From NCBI RefSeq assembly GCF_051401765.1, contig NW_027480450.1:2542001-2606000 (forward strand): a DNA stretch of 64,000 nt, written 5' to 3'. Shown here piece after piece: positions 25,017 to 39,300 of the stretch. Position 1 is the stretch's first letter. Each line of letters opens with the position of its first letter. Both the position numbers and the translations under genes were made by a program. The notes beneath the pieces were generated by a model. That model was given only the letters and a program-made list of their open reading frames with translations, did not search any database and had not been told where the DNA came from. The DNA comes from Calliopsis andreniformis (taxonomy: Eukaryota; Arthropoda; Insecta; Hymenoptera; Andrenidae).

Positions 25017-25740
25017 GTCCTCAAACATCAATTCTCATCACTCAACCCTCAACACTCAGTCCCCAATCCTCAATCTTCAATCCTCAATCCTCAATCCTCA
25101 ATCCTCAACCCTCAACCCTCATCCTCAGTCCTCAATCCTCAATCCTCAATCCTCAATCTTCAATCCTCAATACTCAATCTTCAATCCTCAATCCTCAGTC
25201 CTCAAACCTCAATCCTGAATCCTCAATCCTGAATCCTCAATCTTCAATCCTCAATCCTCAGTCATCAATCCTCAATCCTCAATCCTCAATCTTCAATCCT
25301 CAATACTCAATCTTCAATCCTCAATCCTCAGTCCTCGAACCTCAATCCTGAATCCTCAATCCTGAATCCTCAATCTTCAATCCTCAATCCTCAGTCATCA
25401 ATCCTCAATCTTCAATATTCAATCGTCAATCCTCAATCCTCAATCCTCAATCTTCAATCCTCAGTCCTCAAACCTCAATGCTGAATCCTCAATACTCAAT
25501 ATTCAATCATCAATATTCAATCTTCAATCCTCAAACCTCAATCCTCAGACCTCAATCCTCAGTCGTCAAACCTCAATCCTGAATCCTCAATCCTGGATTC
25601 TCAATCTTCAGCCCTCATTTCTTCTACAATCAGTTGTCAATCCTCAATCCTCAATAGGATATCCCCAATTCGTAGTTTTCAAAACTCAAGACACAATCTG
25701 CAATCTTCAAATCTCTATCCTCAAACATCTATTCTCATCA
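24996..25740 (+). repeat. Block shared with 9,470-10,240
   Basis: See 9,470-10,240. The internal 133-bp tandem is retained here as well (CAGTCCTCAAAC at 25,196 and CAGTCCTCGAAC at 25,329), so that tandem predates the larger duplication. Confidence 0.82.
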
Positions 25741-26930
25741 CTCAGCCCTCAACACTCAGTCCCCAATCCTCAATCCTCAATCCTCAATCTTCAATTCTCA
25801 ATACTCAATCTTCAATCCTCAATCCTCAATCCGTAATCCTCAATCCTCAATCCTCAATCCTCAATCCTCAAACCTCAATTCTGAATCGTCAGTCCTCAAT
25901 TTTCGACCCTCAATACTCAATCTGCAATCCTCAATCCACAACCCTCAATCCTCAATCCTCAACTTTCAATCATGAATATTCAATCTTCAATCCTCAATCC
26001 CCAATCCTCAATCCTCAATACTCAATCCTCAATGTTCAATCCTCAATACCCAATCCTCAATATTCAATCCTCAATCCTCAATCCTCAATCTTGAGCCCTG
26101 AGTACTCAATCTTCAATCCTCAATCCTCAGTCCTCAATCCTCAACCCTCAGCCCTCATCCCCAATCTTCAATCCTCAATGCTCAATCCTCAATCATCAAT
26201 CCTGAATCTTGAATCGTCTATAAAAAATCTCCAATCCTAGATCATCAATCCCCAATCCTCAATCCTTAATCCTCAATCTTCAAGCCTCAATCCCCAGACC
26301 TCAATCTTCAATCCTCAATGCTCAATCCTCAATGCTCAAGCCTCAGTCCTCAATCCTCAATCCTCAATCCTCAAACGTCAATCTTCAAACCTGAATACTC
26401 AATCTTCAATCCTCGATCCTCAATCCTCAATCCTCAACCCTCATTCTTCAATCCTCAATGCCCAATCCTCAATCTTCAATCCTCAATCCTCAATCCTCAA
26501 TTCCCAATCCTCAATCCTCAGTCCTCAGTCCTCAATCCTCAATCCTCAACCCTCAGCCCTCATCCTCAATCCTCAATCCTCAATCGTCAAACCTCAATCT
26601 TCAATCCTTAATTCTCAATCTTCAATCCTCAATCCTCAGTCATCAAACCTCAATTCTGAATCATCAATCCTGTATCCTCAATCTTCAGCCCTCAGTTCTC
26701 AACGATCAGTTGTCAATCCTCTATCCTAAATAGAAAATCCTCAATTCACAGTTTTCAATACCTAATACTCCATCTGCAATCTTCAAATCTCTATGCACAA
26801 ACATCAATTCTCATCACTCAACCCACAACACTCAGTCCTGAATGTTCAATCCTCAATCCTCAATTCTCAATCCTCAATCCTCAATCTTCAATCCTCAATC
26901 CTCAATCGTCAATCCTCATCCTTCAACCCT
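25741..26930 (+). repeat. Heptamers leading into a Y-type block
   Basis: After generic filler, about 26,090-26,930 is a copy of block Y (offset 2,264-2,278 to 28,355-29,208), including TTGAGCCCTGAGTACTC and the TATAAAAAA monomer at 26,219. It shows that the Y-X order existed before the 3,459-bp tandem duplication to its right. Confidence 0.78.
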
Positions 26931-29900
26931 CAATACCCAATCCTCAATCTTCAATCCTCAACCCTCAATCCTCAATTCTCGATCCTCAACCCTCAGTCCT
27001 CAGTCCTCAAACCTCAATCCTCAGCCCTCAGCCTTCATCCTCAATCCTCAATCCTCAATCATCAATCATCAACCTTCAATCCTCAATACTCAATCTTCAA
27101 ACCTCAATCCTCAGTCCTCAAACCTCAATTCTGAATCCTCAATCCTGAATCCTCAATCTTCAGACCACAGTCCTCAACAATCTGTTGTCAATCCTCAATC
27201 CTCAATAGAATATCGTCAATTCACAGTTTTGAATACTCAATACTCAATCTGCAATCTTCAAATCTCTATCCACAAACATCAATTCTCATCACTCAACCCT
27301 CAACACTCAGTACTCAATGTTCAATTCTCAACCCTCAATTCTCAATCTTCAATCCTCAATACTGAATCTTCAATCCTCATTCCGCAATCCTCAATCCTCA
27401 ATCCTCAATCCTCAATCTTCAATCCTCAGTCTTCAATCCTCAATCCTCAATCCTAAATCCTCAATCCTCAATCCTCAATCCCGAATCCTCAATCCTGAAT
27501 CCTCAATCATCAGACCTCAGTCCTCAAAAATCAATTGTCAATCCTCAATAGAATATCCTCAATTCACTCGTTTTCAATACTCAGTCCCTATTCTTCAATC
27601 CTCAAATCTCAATCAACAAACATCAATTCTCATCACTCAACCCTCAACACTCAGTCCTCAATCTTCAATCCTCCATCCTGAATCCTCAATCTTCAATACT
27701 CAATCCTCAATCCTAATTCCTCAATCCTCAATCCTCAATCCTCAATCCTCAGTCATCAATACTCAATCTTCAATACTGAATCCTCAATCCTGAATCCTCA
27801 ATCCTCAATCCTCAATCCTCAATCCTCATTTCTCAAACCTCAATCCACAACCCTTAGTCCTCATTCTCAATTCTCAATTCTCAATCCACAATCCTCAATA
27901 CTCTATCTTCAATCCTCAACAATCAATCTCCAATCCTAGATCCTCAATCCCCAATCCTCAATCCTTAATCCTCAATCTTCAATCCTCAATCCCCAGTCGT
28001 CAATCTTCAATCCTCAATGATCAACCTTCAATCCTCAATTCTCAGTCCTCAACCCTCAATCCTCAATCCTCAAACCTCAATCCTCAACCGTCAGTCCTCG
28101 TCCTCAAAGCTCAACCCTCAATACTCAATCCTCAACCTTCAATCGTCAATACTCTACCCTCAATCCTCAATCCTCAATCTTCACTCATCAATATTCAATC
28201 TTCAATTCTCAATCTTCAATCCTCAATCCTCAATTGTCAATGTTCAATCCTCAATACACAATCCTCAACCTTCAGTCCTCAATCCTCAATCCTCAATCCT
28301 CAACCCTCATTCTTCAATCCTCAATACCCAATCCTCAATCTTCAATCCTCAATCTTGAGCCCTGAGTACTCAATCTTCAATCCCCAATCCTCAGTCCTCA
28401 ATCCTCAACCCTCAGCCCTCATCCTCAATCTTCAATCCTCAATGCTCAATCCTCAATCCTCAATCCTCAATCTTGAATCGTCTATAAAAAATCTCCAATC
28501 CTAGATCATCAATCCCCAATCCTCAATACTTAATCCTCAATCTTCAAGCCTCAATCCCCAGACCTCAATCTTCAATCCTCAATGCTCAATCCTCAATCCT
28601 CAAGCCTCAGTCCTCAATCCTCAATCCTCAATCCTCAAACGTCAATCTTCAAACCTGAATACTCAATCTTCAATCCTCGATCCTCAATCCTCAATCCTCA
28701 ACCCTCATTCTTCAATCCTCAATGCCCAATCCACAATCTTCAATCCTCAATCCTCAATCCTCAATCCTCAATTCTCAATCCTCAATCCTCAGTCCTCAGT
28801 CCTCAATCCTCAATCCTCAACCCTCAGCCCTCATCCTCAATCCTCAATCCTCAATCGTCAAACCTCAATCTTCAATCCTTAATTCTCAATCTTCTATCCT
28901 CAATCCTCAGTCATCAAACCTCAATTCTGAATCATCAATCCTGTATCCTCAATCTTCAGCCCTCAGTTCTCAACGATCAGTTGTCAATCCTCAATCCTGA
29001 ATAGAAAATCCTCAATTCACAGTTTTCAATACCTAATACTCCATCTGCAATCTTCAAATCTCAATCCACAAACATCAATTCTCATCACTCAACCCTCAAC
29101 ACTCAGTCCTCAATCTTCAATCCACAATCCTCAATCCTCAATCCTCAATCCTCAATCTTCAATCCTCAATCCTCAATCCTCAATCGTCAATCCTCATCCT
29201 TCAACCCTCAATACCCAATCCTCAATCTTCAATCCTCAACCCTCAATCCTCAATTCTCGATCCTCAACCCTCAGTCCTCAGACCTCAAACCTCAATCCTC
29301 AGCCCTCAGCCTTCATCCTCAATCCTCAATCCTCAATCATCAATCATCAACCTTCAATCCTCAATACTCAATCTTCAAACCTCAATCCTCAGTCCTCAAA
29401 CCTCAATTCTGAATCCTCAATCCTGAATCCTCAATCTTCAGACCACAGTCCTCAACAATCTGTTGTCAATCCTCAATCCTCAATAGAATATCGTCAATTC
29501 ACAGTTTTGAATACTCAATACTCAATCTGCAATCTTCAAATCTCTATCCACAAACATCAATTCTCATCACTCAACCCTCAACACTCAGTACTCAATGTTC
29601 AATTCTCAACCCTCAATTCTCAATCTTCAATCCTCAATACTGAATCTTCAATCCTCATTCCGCAATCCTCAATCCTCAATCCTCAATCCTCAATCTTCAA
29701 TCCTCAGTCTTCAATCCTCAATCCTCAATCCTAAATCCTCAATCCTCAATCCTCAATCCCGAATCCTCAATCCTGAATCCTCAATCATCAGACCTCAGTC
29801 CTCAAAAATCAATTGTCAATCCTCAATAGAATATCCTCAATTCACACGTTTTCAATACTCAGTCCCTATTCTTCAATCCTCAAATCTCAATCAACAAACA

Positions 29901-30389
29901 TCAATTCTCATCACTCAACCCTCAACACTCAGTCCTCAATCTTCAATCCTCCATCCTGAATCCTCAATCTTCAATACTCAATCCTCAATCCTAATTCCTC
30001 AATCCTCAATCCTCAATCCTCAGTCATCAATACTCAATCTTCAATACTGAATCCTCAATCCTGAATCCTCAATCCTCAATCCTCAATCCTCAATCCTCAT
30101 TCCTCAAACCTCAATCCACAACCCTTAGTCCTCATTCTCAATTCTCAATTCTCAATCCACAATCCTCAATACTCTATCTTCAATCCTCAACAATCAATCT
30201 CCAATCCTAGATCCTCAATCCCCAATCCTCAATCCTTAATCCTCAATCTTCAATCCTCAATCCCCAGCCATCAATCTTCAATCCTCAATGATCAACCTTC
30301 AATCCTCAATTCTCAGTCCTCAACCCTCAATCCTCAATCCTCAAACCTCAATCCTCAACCGTCAGTCCTCGTCCTCAAAGCTCAACCCT
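26931..30389 (+). repeat. 3,459-bp tandem duplication, unit 1 (X-Y-X')
   Basis: Block X starts at 26,931 (CAATACCCAATCC after CTTCAACCCT) and again at 29,209, 30,390 and 32,661, giving spacings of 2,278, 1,181 and 2,271 bp. X (about 1.18 kb) runs through a class-1 anchor with TTTGAAT, a class-5 anchor and the CCGTCAGTCCTCGTCC marker. Y (about 1.1 kb) carries TATAAAAAA and CAAACGTCAATC. The next unit repeats this at offset 3,459, then 3,452 after one lost heptamer. Confidence 0.9.
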
Positions 30390-30395
30390 CAATAC
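30382..30395 (+). other. Recombination junction of the 3,459-bp tandem
   Basis: Left of this point the sequence follows the end of X (AAAGCTCAACCC, as at 28,110); right of it, the start of X (TACCCAATCC, as at 26,934). The two parents are identical over TCAACCCTCAATAC, 14 bases, so the exchange lies within two heptamers. The join also creates a hybrid open frame (30,288-30,593). Confidence 0.85.
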
Positions 30396-33300
30396 CCAAT
30401 CCTCAATCTTCAATCCTCAACCCTCAATCCTCAATTCTCGATCCTCAACCCTCAGTCCTCAGTCCTCAAACCTCAATCCTCAGCCCTCAGCCTTCATCCT
30501 CAATCCTCAATCCTCAATCATCAATCATCAACCTTCAATCCTCAATACTCAATCTTCAAACCTCAATCCTCAGTCCTCAAACCTCAATTCTGAATCCTCA
30601 ATCCTGAATCCTCAATCTTCAGACCACAGTCCTCAACAATCTGTTGTCAATCCTCAATCCTCAATAGAATATCGTCAATTCACAGTTTTGAATACTCAAT
30701 ACTCAATCTGCAATCTTCAAATCTCTATCCACAAACATCAATTCTCATCACTCAACCCTCAACACTCAGTACTCAATGTTCAATTCTCAACCCTCAATTC
30801 TCAATCTTCAATCCTCAATACTGAATCTTCAATCCTCATTCCGCAATCCTCAATCCTCAATCCTCAATCCTCAATCTTCAATCCTCAGTCTTCAATCCTC
30901 AATCCTCAATCCTAAATCCTCAATCCTCAATCCTCAATCCCGAATCCTCAATCCTGAATCCTCAATCATCAGACCTCAGTCCTCAAAAATCAATTGTCAA
31001 TCCTCAATAGAATATCCTCAATTCACTCGTTTTCAATACTCAGTCCCTATTCTTCAATCCTCAAATCTCAATCAACAAACATCAATTCTCATCACTCAAC
31101 CCTCAACACTCAGTCCTCAATCTTCAATCCTCCATCCTGAATCCTCAATCTTCAATACTCAATCCTCAATCCTAATTCCTCAATCCTCAATCCTCAATCC
31201 TCAATCCTCAGTCATCAATACTCAATCTTCAATACTGAATCCTCAATCCTGAATCCTCAATCCTCAATCCTCAATCCTCAATCCTCATTTCTCAAACCTC
31301 AATCCACAACCCTTAGTCCTCATTCTCAATTCTCAATTCTCAATCCACAATCCTCAATACTCTATCTTCAATCCTCAACAATCAATCTCCAATCCTAGAT
31401 CCTCAATCCCCAATCCTCAATCCTTAATCCTCAATCTTCAATCCTCAATCCCCAGTCGTCAATCTTCAATCCTCAATGATCAACCTTCAATCCTCAATTC
31501 TCAGTCCTCAACCCTCAATCCTCAATCCTCAAACCTCAATCCTCAACCGTCAGTCCTCGTCCTCAAAGCTCAACCCTCAATACTCAATCCTCAACCTTCA
31601 ATCGTCAATACTCTACCCTCAATCCTCAATCCTCAATCTTCACTCATCAATATTCAATCTTCAATTCTCAATCTTCAATCCTCAATCCTCAATTGTCAAT
31701 GTTCAATCCTCAATACACAATCGTCAACCTTCAGTCCTCAATCCTCAATCCTCAATCCTCAACCCTCATTCTTCAATCCTCAATACCCAATCCTCAATCT
31801 TCAATCCTCAATCTTGAGCCCTGAGTACTCAATCTTCAATCCCCAATCCTCAGTCCTCAATCCTCAACCCTCAGCCCTCATCCTCAACCTTCAATCCTCA
31901 ATGCTCAATCCTCAATCCTCAATCCTCAATCTTGAATCGTCTATAAAAAATCTCCAATCCTAGATCATCAATCCCCAATCCTCAATACTTAATCCTCAAT
32001 CTTCAAGCCTCAATCCCCAGACCTCAATCTTCAATCCTCAATGCTCAATCCTCAATCCTCAAGCCTCAGTCCGCAATCCTCAATCCTCAATCCTCAAACG
32101 TCAATCTTCAAACCTGAATACTCAATCTTCAATCCTCGATCCTCAATCCTCAATCCTCAACCCTCATTCTTCAATCCTCAATGCCCAATCCACAATCTTC
32201 AATCCTCAATCCTCAATCCTCAATTCTCAATCCTCAATCCTCAGTCCTCAGTCCTCAATCCTCAATCCTCAACCCTCAGCCCTCATCCTCAATCCTCAAT
32301 CCTCAATCGTCAAACCTCAATCTTCAATCCTTAATTCTCAATCTTCTATCCTCAAACCTCAGTCATCAAACCTCAATTCTGAATCATCAATCCTGTATCC
32401 TCAATCTTCAGCCCTCAGTTCTCAACGATCAGTTGTCAATCCTCAATCCTGAATAGAAAATCCTCAATTCACAGTTTTCAATACCTAATACTCCATCTGC
32501 AATCTTCAAATCTCAATCCACAAACATCAATTCTCATCTCTCAACCCTCAACACTCAGTCCTCAATCTTCAATCCACAATCCTCAATCCTCAATCCTCAA
32601 TCCTCAATCTTCAATCCTCAATCCTCAATCCTCAATCGTCAATCCTCATCCTTCAACCCTCAATACCCAATCCTCAATCTTCAATCCTCAACCCTCAATC
32701 CTCAATTCTCGATCCTCAACCCTCAGTCCTCAGTCCTCAAACCTCAATCCTCAGCCCTCAGCCTTCATCCTCAATCCTCAATCCTCAATCATCAATCATC
32801 AACCTTCAATCCTCAATACTCAATCTTCAAACCTCAATCCTCAGTCCTCAAACCTCAATTCTGAATCCTCAATCCTGAATCCTCAATCTTCAGACCACAG
32901 TCCTCAACAATCTGTTGTCAATCCTCAATCCTCAATAGAATATCGTCAATTCACAGTTTTGAATACTCAATACTCAATCTGCAATCTTCAAATCTCTATC
33001 CACAAACATCAATTCTCATCACTCAACCCTCAACACTCAGTACTCAATGTTCAATTCTCAACCCTCAATTCTCAATCTTCAATCCTCAATACTGAATCTT
33101 CAATCCTCATTCCGCAATCCTCAATCCTCAATCCTCAATCCTCAATCTTCAATCCTCAGTCTTCAATCCTCAATCCTCAATCCTAAATCCTCAATCCTCA
33201 ATCCTCAATCCCGAATCCTCAATCCTGAATCCTCAATCATCAGACCTCAGTCCTCAAAAATCAATTGTCAATCCTCAATAGAATATCCTCAATTCACACG

Positions 33301-33841
33301 TTTTCAATACTCAGTCCCTATTCTTCAATCCTCAAATCTCAATCAACAAACATCAATTCTCATCACTCAACCCTCAACACTCAGTCCTCAATCTTCAATC
33401 CTCCATCCTGAATCCTCAATCTTCAATACTCAATCCTCAATCCTAATTCCTCAATCCTCAATCCTCAATCCTCAGTCATCAATACTCAATCTTCAATACT
33501 GAATCCTCAATCCTGAATCCTCAATCCTCAATCCTCAATCCTCAATCCTCATTCCTCAAACCTCAATCCACAACCCTTAGTCCTCATTCTCAATTCTCAA
33601 TTCTCAATCCACAATCCTCAATACTCTATCTTCAATCCTCAACAATCAATCTCCAATCCTAGATCCTCAATCCCCAATCCTCAATCCTTAATCCTCAATC
33701 TTTAATCCTCAATTCCCAGCCATCAATCTTCAATCCTCAATGATCAACCTTCAATCCTCAATTCTCAGTCCTCAACCCTCAATCCTCAATCCTCAAACCT
33801 CAATCCTCAACCGTCAGTCCTCGTCCTCAAAGCTCAACCCT
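30390..33841 (+). repeat. 3,459-bp tandem duplication, unit 2 (3,452 bp)
   Basis: Second X-Y-X' unit. Lineage markers agree with a single duplication of the whole composite: the first X of each unit has CACTCGTTTT (near 27,565 and 31,025), whereas the second X' has CACACGTTTT (near 29,842 and 33,296). At the right end the sequence continues past CAATACTC into another lineage (33,842 onward). Confidence 0.9.
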
Positions 33842-34412
33842 CAATACTCAATCCTCAACCTTCAATCGTCAATACTCTACCCTCAATCCTCAATCCCCAA
33901 TCCTCAATCCTCAATATTCAATCCTCAATACTCAATCTTCAATCCTCAATCCTCAATCCACAATCGTCAATCCTCTGTCATAAATCCTCAATCTTCACTA
34001 CTCAATCGTCAATCCTCAGTCCTCAATCCTCAATCCTCATTCCTCGTTCCTCAAACTTCAACCCCCAACCCTCAGTCCTCAACCTCAATTCTCAATTCTC
34101 AATCCTCAATCCTCAATCCTCAATCTTGAATCGTCTATAAAAAATCTCCAATCCTAGATCATCAATCCCCAATCCTCAATCCTTAATCCTCAATCTTCAA
34201 GCCTCAATCCCCAGACCTCAATCTTCAATCCTTAATGCTCAATCCTCAATCCTCAAGCCACAGCCCTCAATCCTCAATCCTCAATCCTCAAACGTCTATC
34301 TTCGAACCTGAATACTCAATCTTCAATCCTGGATCCTCAATCCTCAATCCTCAACCCTCATTCTTCAATCCTCAATGCCCAATCCACGATCTTCAATCCT
34401 CAATCCTCAATC
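33842..34412 (+). repeat. Y-like block with TATAAAAAA, related to 11.9-12.2 kb
   Basis: From about 33,895 the sequence matches 11,890-12,240 (offset near 22,011), including CCTCTGTCAT, CTTCACTACTC and TATAAAAAA at 34,136, and then resembles Y. It is a further lineage join, whose break I place only roughly. Confidence 0.75.
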
Positions 34413-35761
34413 CTCAATTCCCAATCCTCAATCCTCAGTCCTCAGTCCTGAATCCTCAATCCTCATCCCTCAGCCCTCATCCTCAATCCTCAATCCTCAA
34501 TCGTCAAACCTCAATCTTCAATCCTTAATTCTCAATCTTCAATCCTCAATCCTCAGTCATCAAACCTCAATTCTGAATCATCAATCCTGTATCCTCAATC
34601 TTCAGCCCTCAGTTCTCAACGATCAGTGGTCAATCCTCTATCCTGAATAGAAAATCCTCAATTCACAGTTTTCAATACCTAATACTCCATCTGCAATCTT
34701 CAAATCTCGATGCACAAACATGAATTCTCATCACTCAACCCTCAACACTCAGTCCTCAATGTTCAATCCTCAATCCTCAATTCTCAATCTTCAATCCTCA
34801 ACCTTCAATCCTCAATACTCAGTCTTCAATCCTCAATCCTCAATTCTCAATCCTCAATCCTCAATCCTCAATCTTCAATCCTCAATCCTCAATCCTCAAT
34901 TGCCAATCGCCAATCCTCAGTCCTCGGACCTCAAACATCAATACTCAACCCTCAGTTCTCGTCCTCAATCCTCAATCCTCTATCCTCAATCCTCAATGTT
35001 CAATCCTCAATACCCAATCCTCAATCCTCTATCCTCAATCTTCAATCCTCAATACTGAATCTTCGATCCTCAATCCTCAATTCTCAATCCTCAATCCTCA
35101 ATCCTCAATATTCAACACACAACCCTGAACCATCAATCCTCAATACTCAACCATCAATCCTCAATTCCCAATACTCAATAGAATATCCCGAATTCTCATG
35201 GTTCAATACTCAATCCACAATATTCAATAATCAAATCTCAATTCTCAAACATCAATCCTCAACACTCAATCCACATCACTCAGTCCTCTCTCCTCAATCC
35301 TCCATCCTGAATCCTCAATCCTCAAGCGTCATTCCTCAATCCTCAGTCCTCAACTCTCTATCCTCAGTTCTCAAACCTCAATCCCGAATCCACAATCCTG
35401 AATCCTCAATCTTCAGCCCTCAGTCCTCAACAATCAACTGTCTATCCTCAATCCTCAATAGAATATCCTCAATTCACAGTTTTCAATACACAATCCCCAT
35501 TCTTCAATCTTCAAATCTCAATCCACAAACATCACTTCTCATCACTCAACCCTCAACACTCAGTCCTCAATCTTCAATCCTCAATCCTCAATCCACAATC
35601 CTCGATCCTCAACCTTCAATCCTCAGTCCTCAAACCTCAATTCTGAATCCTCAATACTCAATCTTCAATCATCAATATTCAATCTACAATCCTCAATCCT
35701 CAATCCTCAATCCTCAGCCCTCAATCCCCAGTCCTCAAACCTCAATCCTGAATCCTCAATC
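34413..35761 (+). repeat. 1,349-bp tandem duplication, first copy
   Basis: Repeats at 35,762 with offset 1,349. Shared rare variants are ATCAGTGGTC, TCTCGATGCACAAACATGAA and CTCCATCTGC. It contains class-1, class-3 (near 35,188) and class-2 anchors. Confidence 0.87.
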
Positions 35762-36339
35762 CTGAATTCCCAATCCTCAATCCTCAGTCCTCAGTCCTGA
35801 ATCCTCAATCCTCAACCCTCAGCCCTCATCCTCAATCCTCAATCCTCAATCGTCAAACCTCAATCTTCAATCCTTAATTCTCAATCTTCAATCCTCAATC
35901 CTCAGTCATCAAACCTCAATTCTGAATCATCAATCCTGTATCCTCAATCTTCAGCCCTCAGTTCTCAACGATCAGTGGTCAATCCTCTATCCTGAATAGA
36001 AAATCCTCAATTCACAGTTTTCAATACCTAATACTCCATCTGCAATCTTCAAATCTCGATGCACAAACATGAATTCTCATCACTCAACCCTCAACACTCA
36101 GTCCTCAATGTTCAATCCTCAATCCTCAATTCTCAATCTTCAATCCTCAACCTTCAATCCTCAATACTCAGTCTTCAATCCTCAATCCTCAATTCTCAAT
36201 CCTCAATCCTCAATCCTCAATCTTCAATCCTCAATCCTCAATCCTCAATTGCCAATCGCCAATCCTCAGTCCTCGGACCTCAAACATCAATACTCAACCC
36301 TCAGTTCTCGTCCTCAATCCTCAATCCTCTATCCTCAAT
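35762..36339 (+). repeat. 1,349-bp tandem duplication, second copy, truncated
   Basis: Only the first 0.58 kb is present. The left join shares just AATTC (35,765-35,769) between parents. At the right end, in the shared string at 36,331-36,346 (ATCCTCAATCCTCAAT), it switches into the 36,340-40,458 block. Confidence 0.85.
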
Positions 36340-39300
36340 CCTCAATCTTCAATCATCAATATTCAATCTTCAATCCTCAATCCTCAATCCTCAACCATCA
36401 ATCCTCAGTGTACAATCCTCAATACCCAATCCTCAATCTTCAATCCTCAAAACTCAATCCTCAATCTTCAGCCCTGAGTCCTCAACAATCAGTTGTCAAC
36501 CCTCAATCCTCAATAGAATAACCTCAATTCACAGTTTTGAATACTAAATACTCAATCTACAATCTTCAAATCTCTATCCACAAACATCAACTCTCATCAC
36601 TCAACCCTCAACACTCAGTCCCCAATGCTCAATCTTCAATCCTCAATCCTCAGTCCTCAATCCTCAACCCTCAGCCCTCATCCTCAATCCTCAATCCTCA
36701 ATCCTCAATCCTCAATATTCAATCCTCAATGCTCAATCTTCAATCCTCAATCCTCAGTCCTCAAACCTCAATTCTGAATCCTCAATCCTGAATCCTCAAT
36801 CTTCAGCCCTCAGTCCTCAACAATCAGATGTCAATCCTCAATCCTCAATAGAATATCCTCAATTCACAGTTTTCAATACTCAATACTCAATCTGCAATCT
36901 TCAAATCTCTATACACAAACATCAATTCTCATCACTCAACCCACAACACTCAGTACTCAATGTTCAATACGCAAACCTCAATTCTCAATCTTCAATCCGC
37001 AATACTGAATCTTCAATCCTCAATCCCCAGTCCTCAATCCTCAATCCTCAATTTCCATCTTCAATGCTCAGTCTTCAATCCTCAATCATCAATCCTCAAT
37101 CTTCAATACTCAATCCTCAATCCTCAATCATCAATCCTCAATACTGAATCTTCAATCCTCATTCCTCGATCCTCAATACTCAATCCTTAAACCTAAATCA
37201 TCAATCCACAATCTTCAATACTCAATCCTCAATCCTCAATCCTCAATCCTCAGTCCTCAACACTCTAACCTCAGTCCTCAAACCTCAATCGCGAATCCTC
37301 AATCCTGAATCCTCAATCTTCAGCCCTCAGTCCTCAACAATCAACTGTCTATCCTCAACCCTCAATAGAATATCCTCAATTCACAGTTTTCAATACACAA
37401 TCCCCATTCTTCAATCTTCAAACCTCAATCCACAAACATCAATTCTCATCACTCAACCCTCTACACTCAGTCCTCAATCTTCAATCCTCAATCCTCAATC
37501 CACAATCCTCAATCCCCAATCTTCAATCATCAGTCCTCAAACCTCAATTCTGAATCCTCAATACTCAATCTTCAATCATAAATACTCAATCTACAATCCT
37601 CAATCCTCAATCCTCAATCCTCAGTCCTCAATCCTCAGTCCTCAAAGCTCAATCCTGAATCCTCAATCCTCAATCCTCAATCCTCAATCCTCAATCCTCA
37701 ATCCTCAATCCTCAATCCTCAGTCCTCAGTCCTCAAACCACAATCCTCAACCCTCAGACCTCATCCTCAATCCTCAATCCTCAATACTCAATCCTCAATA
37801 TTCAACCCCCAATACTAAATCTTCAATCCTCAATCCTCAGTCCTCAGTCCTCAATCCTCAATCCTCAACACTCAGCCCTCATCCTCAATCCTCAATCCTC
37901 AATCGTCAAACCTCAATCTTCAATCCTTAATTCTCAATCTTCAATCCTCAATCCTCAGTCATCAAACCTCAATTCTGAATCATCAATCCAGTATCCTCAA
38001 TCTTCAGCCCTCAGTTCTCAACGATCAGTTGTCAATCCTCTATCCTGAATAGAAAATCCTCATTTCACAGTTTTCAATACCTAATACTCCATCTGCAATC
38101 TTCAAATCTCTATGCACAAACATCAATTCTCATCACTCAACCCTCAACACTCAGTCCTCAATGTTCAATCCTCAATCCTCAATTCTCAATCTTCAATCCT
38201 CAAACTTCAATCCTCAATACTCAATCTTCAATCCTCAATCCTCAATTCTCAATCCTCAATCCTCAATCCTCAATCTTCAATCCTCAATCCTCAATCCTCA
38301 ATTGCCAATCGCCAATTCTCAGTCCTCGGACCTCAAACATCAATACTCAACCCTCAGTTCTCGTCCTCAATCCACAACCCTCAATCCTCAATCCTCAATC
38401 TTCAATCATCAATATTCAATCTTCAATCCTCAATCCTCTATCCTCAATCCTCAATCCTCAATGTTCAATCCTCAATACCCTATCCTCAATCCTCAATCCT
38501 CAATCTTCAATCCTCAATACTAAATCTTCGATCCTCGACCCTCAATTCTCAATCCTCAATCCTCAATCCTCAATATTCAACACACAACCCTCAACCATCA
38601 ATCCTCAATACTCAACCATCAATCCTCAATTCCCAATACTCAATAGAATATCCCGAATTCTCATGGTTCAATACTCAATCCACATTATTCAATAATCAAA
38701 TCTCAATTCTCAAACATCAATCCTCAACACTCAATCCACATCACTCAGTCCCCTCTCCTCAATCCTCCATCCTGAATCCTCAATCCTCAAGCGTCAATCC
38801 TCAATCCTCAGTCCTCAACACTCTATCCTCAGTCCTCAAACCTCAATCCCGAATCCTCAATCCTGAATCCTCAATCTTCAGCCCTCAGTCCTCAACAATC
38901 AACACTCTATCCTCAACCCTCAATAGAATATCCTCAATTCACAGTTTTCAATACACAATCCCCATTCTTCAATCTTCAAATCTCAATCCACAAACATCAA
39001 TTCTCATCACTCAACCCTCAACACTCAGTCCTCAATCTTCAATCCTCAATCCTCAATCCACAATCCTCAATCCCCAATTTTCAATCCTCAGACCTCAAAC
39101 CTCAATTCTGAATCCTCAATACGCAATCTTCAATCATAAATATTCAATCTACAATCCTCAATCCTCAATCCTCAATCCTCAGTCCTCAATCCTCAGTCCT
39201 CAAACCTCAATCCTGAATCCTCAATCCTGAATTCTCAATCTTCAGCCCTCAGTCCTCTACAATCAGTTGTCAATCCTCAATCCTCAATAGAATATCCTCA

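Noticed and set aside
34710..35765. 351-codon open frame
   Set aside because: It reads through anchors and ends with the array register. A parallel frame (34,720-35,058) encodes the same type of peptide. There is no domain, signal peptide or conserved frame.
38112..39230. Longest open frame (372 codons, Ser/Ile/Leu/Asn/Pro/Gln-rich)
   Set aside because: It is the heptamer read in one of three equivalent frames, with overlapping open frames of the same composition. Its near-identical duplicate at 19,630 is open for only 196 codons because of a 7-bp indel. The start codon comes from a chance substitution.
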